Shown: positions 20,671-34,070 of the stretch, piece after piece
Position numbering within the stretch: the first letter of the stretch is position 1
How the letters are laid out: each line of letters begins with the position of its first letter
Origin: Actinomortierella ambigua
Lineage: Eukaryota > Mortierellomycota > Mortierellomycetes > Mortierellales > Mortierellaceae
Assembly: GCA_016098155.1 (NCBI GenBank)
Contig: JAAAJB010000245.1
Span: 1 to 48,558 of the forward strand
Direction: 5' to 3'
DNA: 48,558 nt
Program-made: the position numbers and the translations under genes
Notes under the pieces: generated by a model
Told to the model about the DNA's origin: nothing
Seen by the model: only the letters and a program-made list of their open reading frames with translations
The model's database searches: none

Positions 20671-23338
20671 TCACGACCAGCATTCCTGCTGGAATCGGCC
20701 GAGCTTCTCCAGCTGGGACACATAGTCGTGAGCATCTTCAATAGACATGTGGCCCTCCTTGGCGGCCACTCGCTCTAGAGCACGAGTGACATCGGTAGGC
20801 ATCCGACCAGAGCTCCTATTTGGAGAGGTTTTTTATATATATAGTTAATACTCTGTGCAAAAGGATTGAGTGCATGAAGGCGTGCTTGGGATCCACCAAG
20901 GATCATCCAGACAGGATCTTACCCCGACAAGAGGATAACTCCTTGGCGTTCATGGATCAGGTTCCACAGGAGCTCTGACTGCTGCTCAAGCAGATGCTGG
21001 ACATAGACCTTGCTGTCCTATTCTCGGTATATCCCAAAGAAATCAAGAAAGTCATCAGTACGAATTCAGAGATTTCTTCAGGTGCTGTTACGTCCCGATA
21101 TGCTCGCTGCTTTGTTCAATGAGCTCACGAGAACACACTTTTCGTACCTGATCTCTTGAGCAGGCAGCAAAGGCCCTCAGGTAGCCGTCTTGCTCGAGCT
21201 TCTCCCACTCTTGGCGGTAGTGGTAATCGCGGTCGCGGTGTCTGCATCCAAAGAAGAGAATGTTGTCTCGAGCGCCTTGTGCGTAGATACGGTGGTACAA
21301 GAAGCTGCGCATTGGCGCCACTCCCGTGCCTGCAGGTTGAAACCAAGACATCAAAGATAGAGAATGGACCATCCGAAGTCAGACAAAGAAATATATATGC
21401 TAACATCACCCAGGGGTGGGAAATAGAGTGTTCATGAGTTTACCTGGGCCAATGCAGATGAGAGGTACACTTGGATCCTTGGGAAGCTTAAGTGTACCGC
21501 GCTGGATCTTGATGGCAAACTGAGGAGGAGGAGGAAGTTGTGCTGGATCCGCGTCGGCATTTCCATTTTGCTCAGCGCCATTTGCCTGATCCGATGCATC
21601 GGGCGTGAGACTCTTGAGCCACTTTGTACAGATACCCGTACGCCACTTCCAGATCTTGGTTTTGTAGTAGACAATGGCAATACAAAGCTCAATCTTCCAC
21701 TCGAGCTCGCCCCCATCCTCACTCATCTCCTGCTTGATCTGCACAACACCTTCCTGGAGCTGCTGCTGCTGCTTCACAGACTCGAGAGGTGCCGAGGCAA
21801 TCGAGAAGCTACGAGGCATGATCCAAGGGTAGACGTCCAGGATATAGTTGATGGGGATTCGCGCGTCCTTAAAGTCCTTCAAGCACTCAAAGATGGTGCG
21901 CCGGACACGGTGGCAATACGAATATAGATCATCCTGCCCCTGAGGCGAGACAAACTCGCGCAGCTTCTCCTTTTCGTCCTCGTTGGGCGTAAAGTGGACT
22001 AAGAGCTGGAAGAAGCTCGTGCGCGGCGTCGTAAAGACATTGAGATGGTTCGTAAACAACGATCGGAGTGTCTGGCGAGGCGAGAGATGCTTTGGGAGAG
22101 GGTGGTCCGGGAAATTGGGCCGGATCGTCAGTGGCTTATCAGCAATATCGCTCCAGCCGTGATACTCTAGAAATTCGTCCACGTCAGTAGCAAGATTCTT
22201 CGGTCGCATAGTCAACACGTCGCCTGGGTGGTAGCCGGGGAAGACTGGGTCGGTGATCGAGAGTGCAATGTGACGAACGTCCTGTGAGTGCTCTGGGTGC
22301 GTGATGCGCTTGGATTGGAGCAGCGTTGCGGTGTAGCTTGCTTCCTCGATGGGGTCCTGGATGGCATCCAAGGGTAGAGGTCTAGAATCTTCATCGTCAA
22401 ACGTCAAAGTGAAGGTATTTTCAAACACCTGGTCCTTTGGGATTGGTTCAACGCCTGGCGGCAGAGGAAATTTTTCCAAAGCAAGCTTCCAGAAACCTTC
22501 GATCCATGGCCCAAGTGTTCCATCCACTCTAATTAGATCGAGTCGGATAAGGCGGATTCGGAAAAAAAAAAAGTACAATTAATTAGCGTAATGTGATCTT
22601 GGTGAAGAAGTATGGAGTAAGTACATGAAATTTTAAGTGATGGCCCACCCAAGGTAGTGCTGGTCGTCTGCATAGCCAGGCTCATAGATCGGTCGTGCAC
22701 CGAGTTGCATCAGTCGCTTGTACAGCTTCTTTGCAGGCCAGTTGAATCTATAGGTATGTGTGGTGTTGGTACAAAAAGTAAGGTTAAAATTTCTGATACA
22801 TGTGGCTGAAGACTGCGGAGCAAAATATTGCGTTCATGTACACCTCGCATGGATCCGCACTACGACTCACTTGATGTAAGAGCTGTCACCCAAGCCAAAG
22901 ACGGTGTACTCGAGATGTTCAAGGGCATCTTTGGGGTGCGACTTGCGGAGGAGGAACTTCCAAAACTTTTTCATGTTATCTGGTTCTTCGCCTTGGCCTG
23001 TTGTCGATGCGATGAAAACGACAAAGTGCTCGCGGATCAACAAGCTCTAATCAGGGAGTGTACATCAGTCAAGCGAAATTACAGGGTACACGAGATTAGT
23101 AATGAGGATATTGAGGTATCAGTCTTTTTTTTTTTTGCCTCCTGTGATTCAAAAGGTATCAACGACTCACCCGATCATAATCATCCATCGAGGAGACTGA
23201 GGCACTGAAACGAAGGCGGCGGGCTTCACGAGCGGCATTCTCAGCGACATCTTGGGCGCAGCCGGTCTGGGAACCATAGAGGAAGAGGATGCGGCGAGGT
23301 TGGTGGACCGACATGTGTTCCAAGTGGCGGGAATCCAT
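20671..23338 (-). CDS. TAH18: NADPH-dependent diflavin oxidoreductase (Tah18/NDOR1)
   Basis: Cytosolic diflavin reductase that passes electrons from NADPH through FAD and FMN to Dre2 (CIAPIN1) in cytosolic Fe-S protein assembly. Exons: 23338-23171, 23046-22871, 22747-22649, 22528-21444, 21329-21148, 21017-20923, 20815-20671; 649 residues, every join in phase. FMN domain: LFLYGSQTG (about 18-26), ASTTGQGEEPDNM, VFGLGDSSY and ADDQHYLG. FAD domain: PRSFSIASAP. NADPH domain: CIGPGTGVAPMRSFL, LFFGCRHRDRDYHY, KVYVQH, and a C-terminal FQQECWS that ends in the aromatic residue pattern of the family. Size is close to yeast Tah18 (623) and human NDOR1 (597). The start gives a 16-residue lead before the flavodoxin strand; Met9 is an alternative. 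Confidence 0.96.
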
Positions 23339-24621
23339 GAGTCAAGGTATATATGTTGGCGAAGTAGCCACCTGGTTCTCGATCAGGCTGCGCAACCGGC
23401 AAGATTAGGTATCAAGGTGATCCTACCAATAAACGGCGGCAATAGTGAGGAGGGAAGACAAGGTCTCAAAAAAGGGAGGTTGACTGGAAGGATGGGAGGC
23501 AAAGAGGTTGCAATTGACTGGCATTGAACCCTGACGAGCGGCAATGGCGATGTGTGAGATGCGGGGCACACTTTTTTTTTTGCAGTTGTTCCAGTCAAAA
23601 GGTTGCCAGGGGTCGACCTCTTATCTGATCGTTGGACCATTATTTCCAAGTAGTTTAGTTGGAAGTAACGAGAAAATAGTATACCGAGCAAATCCTGTCT
23701 GTCTGTCTGTCTGTCTGCATGGGTGGCAGAAGAACAGACAGACACGCGTGGGTTGTGCTCTATGGTGTGTCCTGTTTTAGGGTCGCAGAGAAGAGAAAAG
23801 GAACGAGAGGGGGGGGGAGGGGGAACAGGATGAGTGGTTCCACGCTCCCCCCCCCCCGAGCACTGCTGAGAGGAAACAAAAAGGTCCACGGATGGGAGTG
23901 CAACCCAATCTGTACTACTGTATGCCACGCGAAAGTGTAGATGCAAAACAGACAGACAAACAAGCAACAATAAAGGAGATGGAGAGAATACACAGGAGAG
24001 AGATATCGAGAGACAGAGAGCGGGTGAGAGAGAGAGAGAGAGCGCGCGGGTGAGAGAGAGTGAGAAGGAAGAGGAGATGGATGGTGCCCCTCCCCCCAAT
24101 CATCGCAGCAAAGGCGAGAGAGAGTGTATGCAAGAGTGCTGTTTCCACACACTCTACTAGTCTATCTCTCTCTCACACACACTTTCTCTCCCACCTTTTC
24201 GCTCATTTCCACATTCTCCCCCCTCATTCCTCCACCCATTATTATTTTCTTTTCATCATCTTTCCTACTCCCTGCTCTCCACACACATCCTTCCTCCCCT
24301 CTTCTCTCTCTCTCCACCTTCACCCCCACTCCGAGGGCGTGCTCGCTAGCCTCACCACCATTGGCCCATCCACACTGCCCCTTCTCTCTTTGTTCAGCCT
24401 CACTCGCACACACACCCTCATCATCCCCACTCTCTCTCTCTCTCTCGCTCATCTCTTTGGCCCCCTCTCACCAAGCAGAGACAGACACCCTCTCCCTTGG
24501 ATGAGATCCCCTTCTCCGCACCCATCCATCCGCCTCTGAAGAGTGTTTTAAACATCCGCTCTCTTTCTCTCTCCCCTGCCCCTCCCTTCATTTGCCTTTT
24601 CCTCCTGCTTGCCTGCACATC
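23339..24621. promoter_or_regulatory. Divergent TAH18/neurofibromin upstream region with purine and pyrimidine tracts
   Basis: 1283 bases between divergent start codons. The plus strand is purine-rich at about 23781-24130 (GA repeats around 24027-24060) and pyrimidine-rich at about 24160-24600 (CT runs near 24305 and 24430). There is a (CTGT)5 run at about 23697-23717 and a C-run at about 23848-23858. I see no gene. It presumably holds both promoters and the neurofibromin leader. Confidence 0.55.
23697..23717. repeat. (CTGT)n microsatellite
   Basis: Five tandem CTGT units on the plus strand between TAH18 and the neurofibromin gene. Confidence 0.9.
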
Positions 24622-27600
24622 ATGAAGAGCACAGAGACCAGGATGGTCCTGTCCCTCATCAGCAGGATTGTCTCCAAGGTAGACTCATTCATAAATGTCC
24701 CTTCTCCCTCCCCTGCGTCCCTGCCCTTCACATGGTCCCCGGGTCGCAAGCACTCTCTTCTCATGCCCCCCCCCCCACTCCTCCCTCTCTTCGCTCTTGG
24801 AAGCATACTGACATTCCAAACCCTCTCCATCCTATAGCTTCCGCTGAATGGCAGGTCCGTTGACACACTCGAGCTGGATCCCCTTGTCCAGCAATCCATC
24901 ATGTCACTCGTCGAGCTGTCACGCTATCGCCTAGGCCTCATTTGCCATCACCTTGTCAGTCAACTCGAGACAATCTCAAAGGTATATTTCCTCACTAGTG
25001 AGAGCTTGTCGTCCTTCCCGTCCAAACCGCTCTCTTTTTTTTTGCGCACTATTGAACCACACCAAACTTCAATGGATGGGACCTGATAGGGGAAGGAAGG
25101 AGGCTCTTTTTTTTTGTTGTTTTGTCAGTGTGCCTTCTACGTCTTCTTCCTTTTCGATGCTGCTACCCTTTTATTTTCTGTCTACCTCTCTCCCTTGCAC
25201 AATGCATTCATGGCAGTCTTGTCCTCCGCCAAACTTGACCGAGAGATAAATGCCTCTCTACCTCTGTCAAAACGCCAAGTGGCTCGTACTAATATGCCTC
25301 TCGGCGCTTTTTTTTTCTACATGTCTTTGATTCCCTTCCTCCCTCTCCCCCAAGCAGAGCAGTATGGTACTTGAAGACTTTGTGCCATTCGAGGTTATGC
25401 AGTCGCAACTGTTTCTTCTCCGGATTTTGTCACAGTGCATGGATGCTCACTGGAAGGCGTACCGGGACCAACTTAGCCAGCACATGCGGGAACAGGCCGC
25501 TGCCGCCGCCGCTGCTGCTGCTGCTGCTGCAGGCGAGACCGATGTTCTCGCAATCCAGCCAGAGCTCTCGAGCGAGGCGGCTGTCACCATCCGCCAGGCT
25601 GACCCGCCACCACTGGATGATGCTCTCGCAAAGTACGTGCTCAGCGTGCTGACCCGATTCCTGCAGGATGCTCCGACGCCAGACGAGCCCGTCGTGCCGA
25701 CTGAGCCACCACCAAATAGCACCAGGAGGAGGGCTGAGCCAGAGCCTGCACCTGCACCTACCACCCTCTCTATGCACAACTTTGTGGACCCAGACATCTC
25801 GGGTGAGATCTACAAGACAGCCGGCCGCGTCCTCTTTTACATCAGCGCCTCCAATTGGCCCATCGTCTTTGCTCGTCTCAAAGCTAGAATTCAACACCTG
25901 TCTTCCACGAGCGACGAGTGGCCCGAGACGGATGAGCTAAAGCTGCTCGAGACCGCCAGCCTAAACCAACGACGACTTGGACAGGTCTTGACAGAGTTGC
26001 GGTCTAGCTTCCTACACCTCAAGCGATCGGCCCAGACAGTTATGGCCACCGTACTGCACAAGGCCATCTGGAACTGGATCGAGGTTTTTCCCTCAGAGTT
26101 TGTGTTCCTGTGCCAATCACAGAAACGCATCGAGGGCGAGCCGCACATTTTGTTTGACATTTGCCACTCGCTCGCAACAGACAACAAGAGGAGGACAGTG
26201 TTCTGGCCATTACAGACGATGCTGTTGATCCTATGCCCTGACATCCTGTTGAACGCAGCCATGTCTGACGGGCGCAACAACTTGAACAAGAAGGCACAGT
26301 TTCTAGATGCCTTGAAGAAGTCATTGCGCAACAAGAGCTTGATGGACATTGCCGCTCGATGCTACGTTGATGTGTGCAAGGCTGCCACCTACGTCTCCAG
26401 GAATGACAACTCTGCACTGCGTCATATTATCCCTGAAATTGAAAATGAGCTCAAGGTAAGGCATTTAAAGACAAGATTGATTTCTGTCTATTACTTGCGT
26501 GTGTGTGTGTGTTCTCTGTATCACATTAGCCCAGGTTGTTTCCAGACTAGGGCTAGCTTTATTTGCAGCTTGGGATGTTGTCGAATGAATCCAACAGAAA
26601 GGGGGGAAATGAGCTTACCTAACCACGTGGCGATGGTACACATGGCTTTGGACCCTAGCCCAAGTCTGAAATGAATCAGAGGCACTGACCCTCCCCCAAC
26701 GTTTTTTAATTTTTTTTTTTTTTGTGATATTGTAGGATATCTTGTTTACACCCGAGAGACCATATATCGACGCTGATGGTTTAGTCGACAAGGAGACAAT
26801 GTCGAGTTGCTTGACTGCATTCTACCGTCTCAACGCTCGTCAGGTGCTGCGCGCCCTCATACCCGAGTGCTCCAGTGATCGCGCCCCCAATGCATTCCGA
26901 CTTGTGCTTGTCCAGTCCTTCTTCACCATTGCCTCTGAGGAGGACCGCTTGCCTTGGAACCCATCCATCCAGAGTGCCTCGTCAACACTGGGATCACCAC
27001 TTCGCCGCATCTTTGCCGACAATGTGGTTCGCGAAAAGCTGTCCGACGTCTTGACACGCCGCCCCATCATTGATCGCCGTCTTCGGAAGCAGCAGATTGA
27101 GCAAGCAAAGGAAAAGCAGGAAATCATCATCTACCTGCTCAAAATGTATCAGATTGACCCTGTTTTGGCCGTGGCGACGGAGCACCCAGAGACGGTCGAG
27201 GAGGAGATTCACCAGTTGATGAAGGGTATCCTGGTGTGTCTGAACGATACAAACGGCGCCATTCGCAACTCGGCAGGAGAGGTTTTGCTTCAGCTGCACG
27301 ACTCGATATACATTGAGCGCTGGGGCTCTGGAAGCAATATGATGGGCACCTTCTGGAACTTGAGCTCTGAAATCATCATCTCTATTGCCCGGCAGCTGAT
27401 GGACCTCAAGTTTACGGATGAGAGAACACGATTCTTCTTGGAATTACTGCAGCAACTCATGTCACGCCGGAACGCCTTTTTGAAGCTTCATCAGGTATGT
27501 GAAAGGAGAGAGGGAGATAGAGAGAGCGCTCGCATTTGTGTGGATAGCGAACCTGTTCTGAACATCTAATTTGATCCTCATTGCAAACCTTTCTGTGTCT

Positions 27601-30600
27601 CTATAATAGAGTGATGCCATTGCAATCCACGATGTGCCCAAACGATTCGCCACTAGTGTCGCCTTGGAGATTGCACTGCTTATCCTTATCTGCGCACCGG
27701 ACCAGGATATCAGCACCATGGCCATCAACTGCATCAGTCTGTTATGCGAAGAGGCAGTTATCACAGAAGAGATCAATAACCCAGTCCGCTCACAGCTGTC
27801 GCTCATGGAAAATATTGACGTGTACATGGAACTTTCGGCACCAAGTGTTATTGTTGCTGGTATGTGATCTCACCTTCTGGGAACATTCATTCTCTCAAAA
27901 GAGAAATGGCAGACGCACCTCTATTTACACTCTGTTTTCAACAATTCTTGTCTTAGGTCGTGTGTCTCAACAAAAACGAGTGCGCAAACTGCTTCGACAA
28001 ATCAGTCAGCCCACTCCAGGCAACCTCGGAGCATGGGATGAGGCATATCGCCGCTGGAAGATCATCACCGCCATTTTCACCAAAGACGAGGTGGCATTCT
28101 ATGAAAACATGGACCAGGGCGAAAAGGGACGACACAGCAAGCGTGCCACAGCCCTTCCGCCACCCAAGGTGGGCTCGGGCTTCAACTTTGATCCAAATGA
28201 CAACAAGAACGCTGAGTGGCAAAACTTTACAGGATTCCTCGCTGCCCTCGCCGGAGCTTCGCTTTCCAACAGCAGCTCATCGCCGGGCCGACACCAGAGT
28301 GGCGATAACTTTAGGCGATCATCACTATCAGAGACCAAACAGGCCCAGACTGCCGTGGAACGCTACATGCTGGAGATGGTGCAGCTGTTGGTGAATGAGC
28401 AGGTGTTTGTTCGAGATGTCGTCAAGCAGACCTTGGGCTCAGAGTTGTCGCCGTCATTATACCCAATCCTCTTCAAGCAGCTGATCTTTGTCGTGTCGCG
28501 CTTCTTCGACGCCCAAGGTGAAGTCATCTGTCAGGAGCAGTACACCATGTTTATTGACCAAGCCATCTCAGTACTCAAGCTCGTCCTCGACCGGATGCAG
28601 TCGCCTTCGGATGCCATTTTCTCTGTCGATTTTGGAGCACTGGTTCTCTACTTTGCCCGATACCTGCACCGTCTGGGTCACAGTCTCTCAGGCCTGCGGG
28701 TCAAGATCAAGATGTGTCAGCTTTGCGAGACACTGATGCTCAAGAAGGAGTATGTCAGTTTGCGCCAAGAAATTCGGTTGCGGAACAAGATGGTCGAGGT
28801 TATGATCGAGTGGACCTCAGACTTTTCGTTGCCGTCAGAGGTGCCGGCCTATGTGGAGGAGAAGGACATCGATAACACCAACAATGGCCGTCTCTACCGC
28901 GACCTCGATTTGGCATGCATGAAGTCTATTGTTACCCTTCTGTACCAGCTCCCTCTCCAGCCATACGAGACGACACACGAATCCGACATGATACAGGTCC
29001 GCTCGGCTATTTTCTACCGGTACTTCAACTTTTTTGTAAAGTTGCTGAACCGTTGCAGGGTGCTCGAGTACCTCGAGTCTGGCCCCTCATACCACAAGCA
29101 GAACAACGAGGATTTGGCCATGCTATTTGCAAAGTCAAAGGCGATTGTGCGCGATCTTGGACCACTCAAGGAGTACACCATCAAGGCTCTGTCCAACATG
29201 CTCAGTGCCAATATTGAGACTGGACTTCGCTATTCTCTTGCCATGGGTTACCAGGATGATGACCGCACGCGCACAGCATTCATGCAAGTCCTGACCAACA
29301 TTCTCAAGCAGGGTACCGAATTTGCCGTCCTGTCTGAGAGTGCCATGGAGGATCGATACGAGAAGCTGATCGACCTGATTGCTTCGCCTGATTTGACGCT
29401 GGTCCTGTCACTCTGCCATGTCTGCCCTGTGAGCGAGATTGACGATCTGGCAATTGTACTGCTAAACGTCTTTGAGACCCGTGGCCTGACGATGCTCCTT
29501 CTCAAGGCCATCATCATGAAGGAAGTCCGCGAGACAGCCGAGTCGGAGCTCTTCAGACGTAACTGCATGGCGACCCGACTCTTGACTGTGTTTGCCAAGA
29601 TGAACGGTGCGACCTACCTCAAGGAGACCCTTCAGACCTTGCTGAACGAACTGCGGATGAAGCCTACTAGGGGCTCTTACGAACTGGATCCTTCACGTAT
29701 CGGTCCGGATGACGATGTTTCTGTCAATCTTGACAACCTCAAGCACATGGCGCAGTCGTTCCTGGATGCCATTACAGACTCGGCCCCACATGTCCCCAAC
29801 TCGTTCCGCGAGGTGTGTTGGTACCTGTCGCAGGCTGTTGGAGAACGATTCCCGGATGCCAAGTTCACTGCTGTCGGAGGATTTATTTTCCTGCGTTTCC
29901 TTTGCCCTGCAATTGTTGCTCCCGAAGCCGATGGCCTGTTGGCGACGCCGATCGAGAACCGCGAGGTCCGCCGTGGACTGCTGTTGATTACCAAGGTGAT
30001 TCAGAACCTGGCTAACAACGTCCTCTTTGGTGCCAAGGAGCCATTCATGAATGTGCTCAACACGTTCCTCACAGCCAACATCCACAAGGTCACCCGCTTC
30101 CTCGGAAACATCTCGACGCCGACGCAGATCGAATCCGTCCCCATTGATCCTGCTCACTACCGCGCTATTGCAGTTGCCGATCGTGCCTCGCTTCACCGCC
30201 ACCTGGTATTAAACTTGGAGCGGATGAGCAAGGACCTGACCATGAAGTCGACGTCAGACACGGAGGATGAGAAGCAGTATCTGCAGACGAAGCGATCGTT
30301 CGATACCCTGTCGACCTTGCTTGCACAACTTGGACCGCCTCCAGAGCGCCACCGCCGCGACGTGGTTCCGCTTTCACTGAGCTCGACCAACAACATTCAC
30401 CACTACCATGAGTTTATGCGCAAGAATCGCGGCAGGATTGTCGACACGTTGCTCAAGGATGGCGTCTTTTATGAAGGTGGACTGTCGAAGGAACGGAGAC
30501 CTGTCTTCTATTTTGTCATGCGCAAGATGTCACTCGAGACGATGGACATTGAGATGATCATGTATCATGTGTTGCTGGCTTTGGAGCCCGTAATGAACCG

Positions 30601-33600
30601 CAACTATGACCTCGTAGTCGATGTCACAGGATTCGGCCACTCGAACGAAGTCTCGGACCACCAGATCAGCCTGTTCCTGCAGCTCTTGCCCTCGGAGACG
30701 GCCATCGGCTTGACGAACCTGTATTTTATCAACGTCAACTCGGCTTTCAAAAAGTACCTCAAGACGCTTTCGCGATCACTGACACGCAAGGTCGCAGGAC
30801 AGATTATCTTCCCCTCCAACCTAGTCGAGATTAGCGAGTACATCGCACCACCTGAGCAGCGTCTGCCCAAATCGACCACCTCGCTGGAGACGGATGCCAA
30901 CATTACGATTGTGGGCGTGCACAAGTTGGTGGCCAACCAGCCACCTATTCCTGTAGTGTTCAAGATTGGACACGAGGTGATCCAGATTGTGCAGCAATGG
31001 AAGGAAGAGGTGTTTGATGGTTTGACATGCCAGCTCAATGACGTGTACCACATCAGCGAGCTGGACGACATCTCCAAGGCGCATAGTCGTGGCGACGATG
31101 GCGAGTTCTTCATCATTTACGAGGACGGTACGATGTCAATGACTTTCACATCGCCCAAGCGTGACCAGATCATCTCGGCGATCGCCAAGACCAAGCAGCG
31201 GTTCCTGTCGTCGAAGCCAGCCAACTACAACACGCGCGTCATCCGACCCAACGACGTCCCAGGTACGCTGCTATCGATGGCGATGTTCAACATTTCCAGC
31301 CCGGACTCGGCACTTCGGCTCGCCTCCTACAACTTGCTGTGTGCACTGTCGGACACGTTCAAGTTTGACACAGGCAACCAGTTGCTGAGTGCCAAGGGTC
31401 TGTGCATTCCGACAAACAACGGAGCGTTTATCCGGAGGATGAGTGAGATGCTTGCCCGGACGGAAAGCCACTTGACGCTCGAGTTTTTGACAGAGTGCTT
31501 TGTCGGATTCCAAAAGACGCCCAAGGTGCTCAAGCCGCGCTGTCTAGAGTTTATGGCGCCTTGGCTGGCAAACCTGGCCAAGTACTGCAAGAGCTCGTCG
31601 GAGAACCATGCCGGGCTGGCCAAGACGCGTGAGATCATCAAGGGCCTTATTGACCTGACGGTGAACGAGCCCGAGATCTATGGCGCGCTGCAGGACATCA
31701 TCTGGCGGAAGGTGGAGGAGATTGATTCGCTGGTGGTGCTGGTATTGGACTTGTTTATTTCCGAGTCGATGGAAGGTGGCATAGGATCGGTCCAGGCAGA
31801 GAAGCTGGGTGACACGCTTGTGACGCTGTCGTCGGTCTCGGTCAGTGGCAAGGTTATCTCGCGGTTGCGCAAGGTGATTACCAAGACGGGACTGAAGCCG
31901 ATGCGGTCGTTGACGGACCACAGCTCGTGGACGGAGATTGGCGTGCTGGTGCGGTTTGTGATGAACCTGTCGTTCAGCGATACGAAGGACGTGCTGAACT
32001 TTATGCCCGAGCTTTGCCACATTGTGACGCTGCTGGTAGCGACGGGAGCGTCCGTGGTGCGGTCGGCGATCCATGGTCTGGTGACCAACATTGTGCAGGC
32101 GCTGGCGACGACGGTGCCGACGACGGAGCCGAACCGGGACAAGCTGGTGACGCTGCTGCAAGATCTGTCGGAGAACAAGTACCGGATGTTGTTTGGACTG
32201 AGCCGGTCGTACAGCAACTCGTTTGTGATCTCGCCCGAGACGCTCAAGGACTTTAACGAGCCGATGCCGCTGACGTGGCTGGAGAACATTTGCAAGACGC
32301 TGATGGACATCATCGAGAATGGCCTGTTGACAAACGACGCAGCGAACACGGCGCGCGCCCGATGGATGAGTCTTGTCACGAGCACGGCCTTCCAATTCAA
32401 CCCGGCGATCCAGCCGCGGGCCTTTGTTGCGCTGGGCTGTTTGGCGCGCGAGGAGGTGGATGATGATCTGCTGTATCAGATCCTGGTCGCCCTTCGCGGG
32501 GCGTTGGCGATGTTCTCGGAGGCGGACACGAACCTGATTGCCAGCATCGTGATGTGCTTGACCAACATTGCGGCCAACTTGCCAGCAGACTCGCGGTACC
32601 TGTTGCAGCTGTTCTGGCTGGCGCTGGGCATTGTTGAGATTGGACATGAGCCGTTGATGACCCATGGTCTGGAGCTGTTGCAGGTGGTGCTCAAGGTGTT
32701 GGACGAGAAGGGCTTCTTCTTGGAGGAATCTTTGGACCAGGTGTTGCTGCGTGCTCGCGAGCCGATGCAGGAGCTGGCCCATGAGATGGACGAGGCCACG
32801 GGCTTGAACTTTGAGACGCACTTTTCGTTTGGTGTCGCTGGAGCACTGCTCAAGGGCCTGAAGCACCCGTCCACAAAGACGATCACGTCCAGCGTGCTGA
32901 CGTTGATCTTGCAGATCGCCTGCAAGGGCACGGAGCCGGACATGGTGGACGTGCGGGTGATTGGCTATCTGGCGGCGTTGCTGCCCCAGGCAGCGCGCAA
33001 TATGGAGCTCAAGGAGTTGCTGCAGATGGTGGGCATTACGTCGCTGGACATCAACAACCACGCGCTGAACGAGACATACTACAAGATCTTTGACTACCTG
33101 CTGATTCCGGACAACACCACGGGTCTGTTGCTGGTGACGCTTGTGGTGACGATGCTGCAGAACGCCGAGACAGAGTCGGAGCGACTGTTCCTGTACGCGT
33201 TCTTGGCCGAGGCCGCCGTCGCGCTGCCGGAGGTGTTTGCGCTGGTGTACGAGTCGTTGCTGCCCAAGATGAACCAGATCATCAACAGCTCGCAGATCGT
33301 GCCGATCATCGATGCCGTCCAGTCCATCATCTTTGCCGTGGTCGCCGACCCGGTCCTCAGCGCTGCCGCGGCCAACACCCAAAAGGCCTCGCAGCTCGCC
33401 TATCTTACCGAACTGGGCTTCTCAGGCCTGTTGGACCAGGCCGGTGCCGGAGGCATTATCGTCAACTCGGGCGCGGGCTCGAGCTCATCTGCTGTCGCCG
33501 GTAGCCCGAGCAGCGGTGGTGGTGGTGTCATTGTCGTCGGTGGCTCGCATGCACATGGAGGAAGTGCCGGTCGGTCGTCGAGCGTCGTCAAGTTTGCACT

Positions 33601-33637
33601 GCTAGTGAGCGACATGGTCGAGACTATCATCCAATAA
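24622..33637 (+). CDS. NF1: Neurofibromin-type Ras GTPase-activating protein (NF1/Ira family)
   Basis: Large negative regulator of Ras that speeds GTP hydrolysis, homologous to human neurofibromin (2818) and yeast Ira1/Ira2. Exons: 24622-24678, 24838-24981, 25358-26455, 26736-27494, 27610-27859, 27957-33637; 2662 residues, all in phase. A poly-Ala run lies in exon 3 (25492-25530). The Ras-GAP domain is at about residues 1230-1560, with the arginine-finger loop LFRRNCMATRL (about 1299), then FREVCWYLSQ and FLRFLCPAIVAPE. A Sec14/CRAL-TRIO-like part follows (about 1600-1740: RPVFYFVMRKM, DLVVDVTGFG), then a PH-like part (about 1740-1880) and a long HEAT-like C-terminal half. The C-terminus is Gly/Ser-rich. 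The first two exons are tiny and their calls rest on splice sites and phase. Confidence 0.95.
25492..25530 (+). repeat. GCN repeat encoding poly-Ala in neurofibromin
   Basis: A run of GCC and GCT codons gives 13 consecutive Ala in the N-terminal part of the protein, outside conserved domains. Confidence 0.85.
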
Positions 33638-34070
33638 TTTCTTTTCCCCCACAAAAAAACAAAAACAAGCACACACACACATTAACATACACACGCACTC
33701 AAACAAAAAAAAAAATATAAACCTCAAATCAGTACACGAAATTGCACCTTTTTTTCTTCCTCTTGCTACATATCCATAATGAATCTTTGAGACGAATTAC
33801 ATTGCCATACTGCGGTTTGGTTGTTCAAAAGCAGGCAACTGCGCGCATAAAATAGATTGTACCCAAATTCTATTTTTCCACATGCACCCCACATTGTATC
33901 TTGTCGACGACGACCTGGGGAACTATATAATCAACTTTCGAGGGCACAGCATTCAGCTGCATGAAACCAAAGAGCATTTTGAGTTGGATGTCTTTTTTTT
34001 TTATATTATTATTGATTGTATGCGTAATTGTTTCCTTTCTCTATTTCAACACTGCACTTTTTTTTTTTGG
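33638..34070. terminator. Convergent 3' flanks of neurofibromin and TAF1
   Basis: 433 bases between the two stop codons. AT-rich, with an A-run followed by TATAAA (about 33706-33720) that could serve the neurofibromin 3' end, and T-runs on the other side (about 33992-34000, 34060-34069). No gene seen. Confidence 0.4.

Noticed and set aside
22828..23208. 126-codon plus-strand frame
   Set aside because: It lies over TAH18 exons 1-3 and is antisense to the conserved flavodoxin domain.
31544..33382. 612-codon minus-strand open frame inside the neurofibromin gene
   Set aside because: Gln/His/Arg-rich reading typical of the reverse of a GC-rich coding exon; the plus strand has clear homology.
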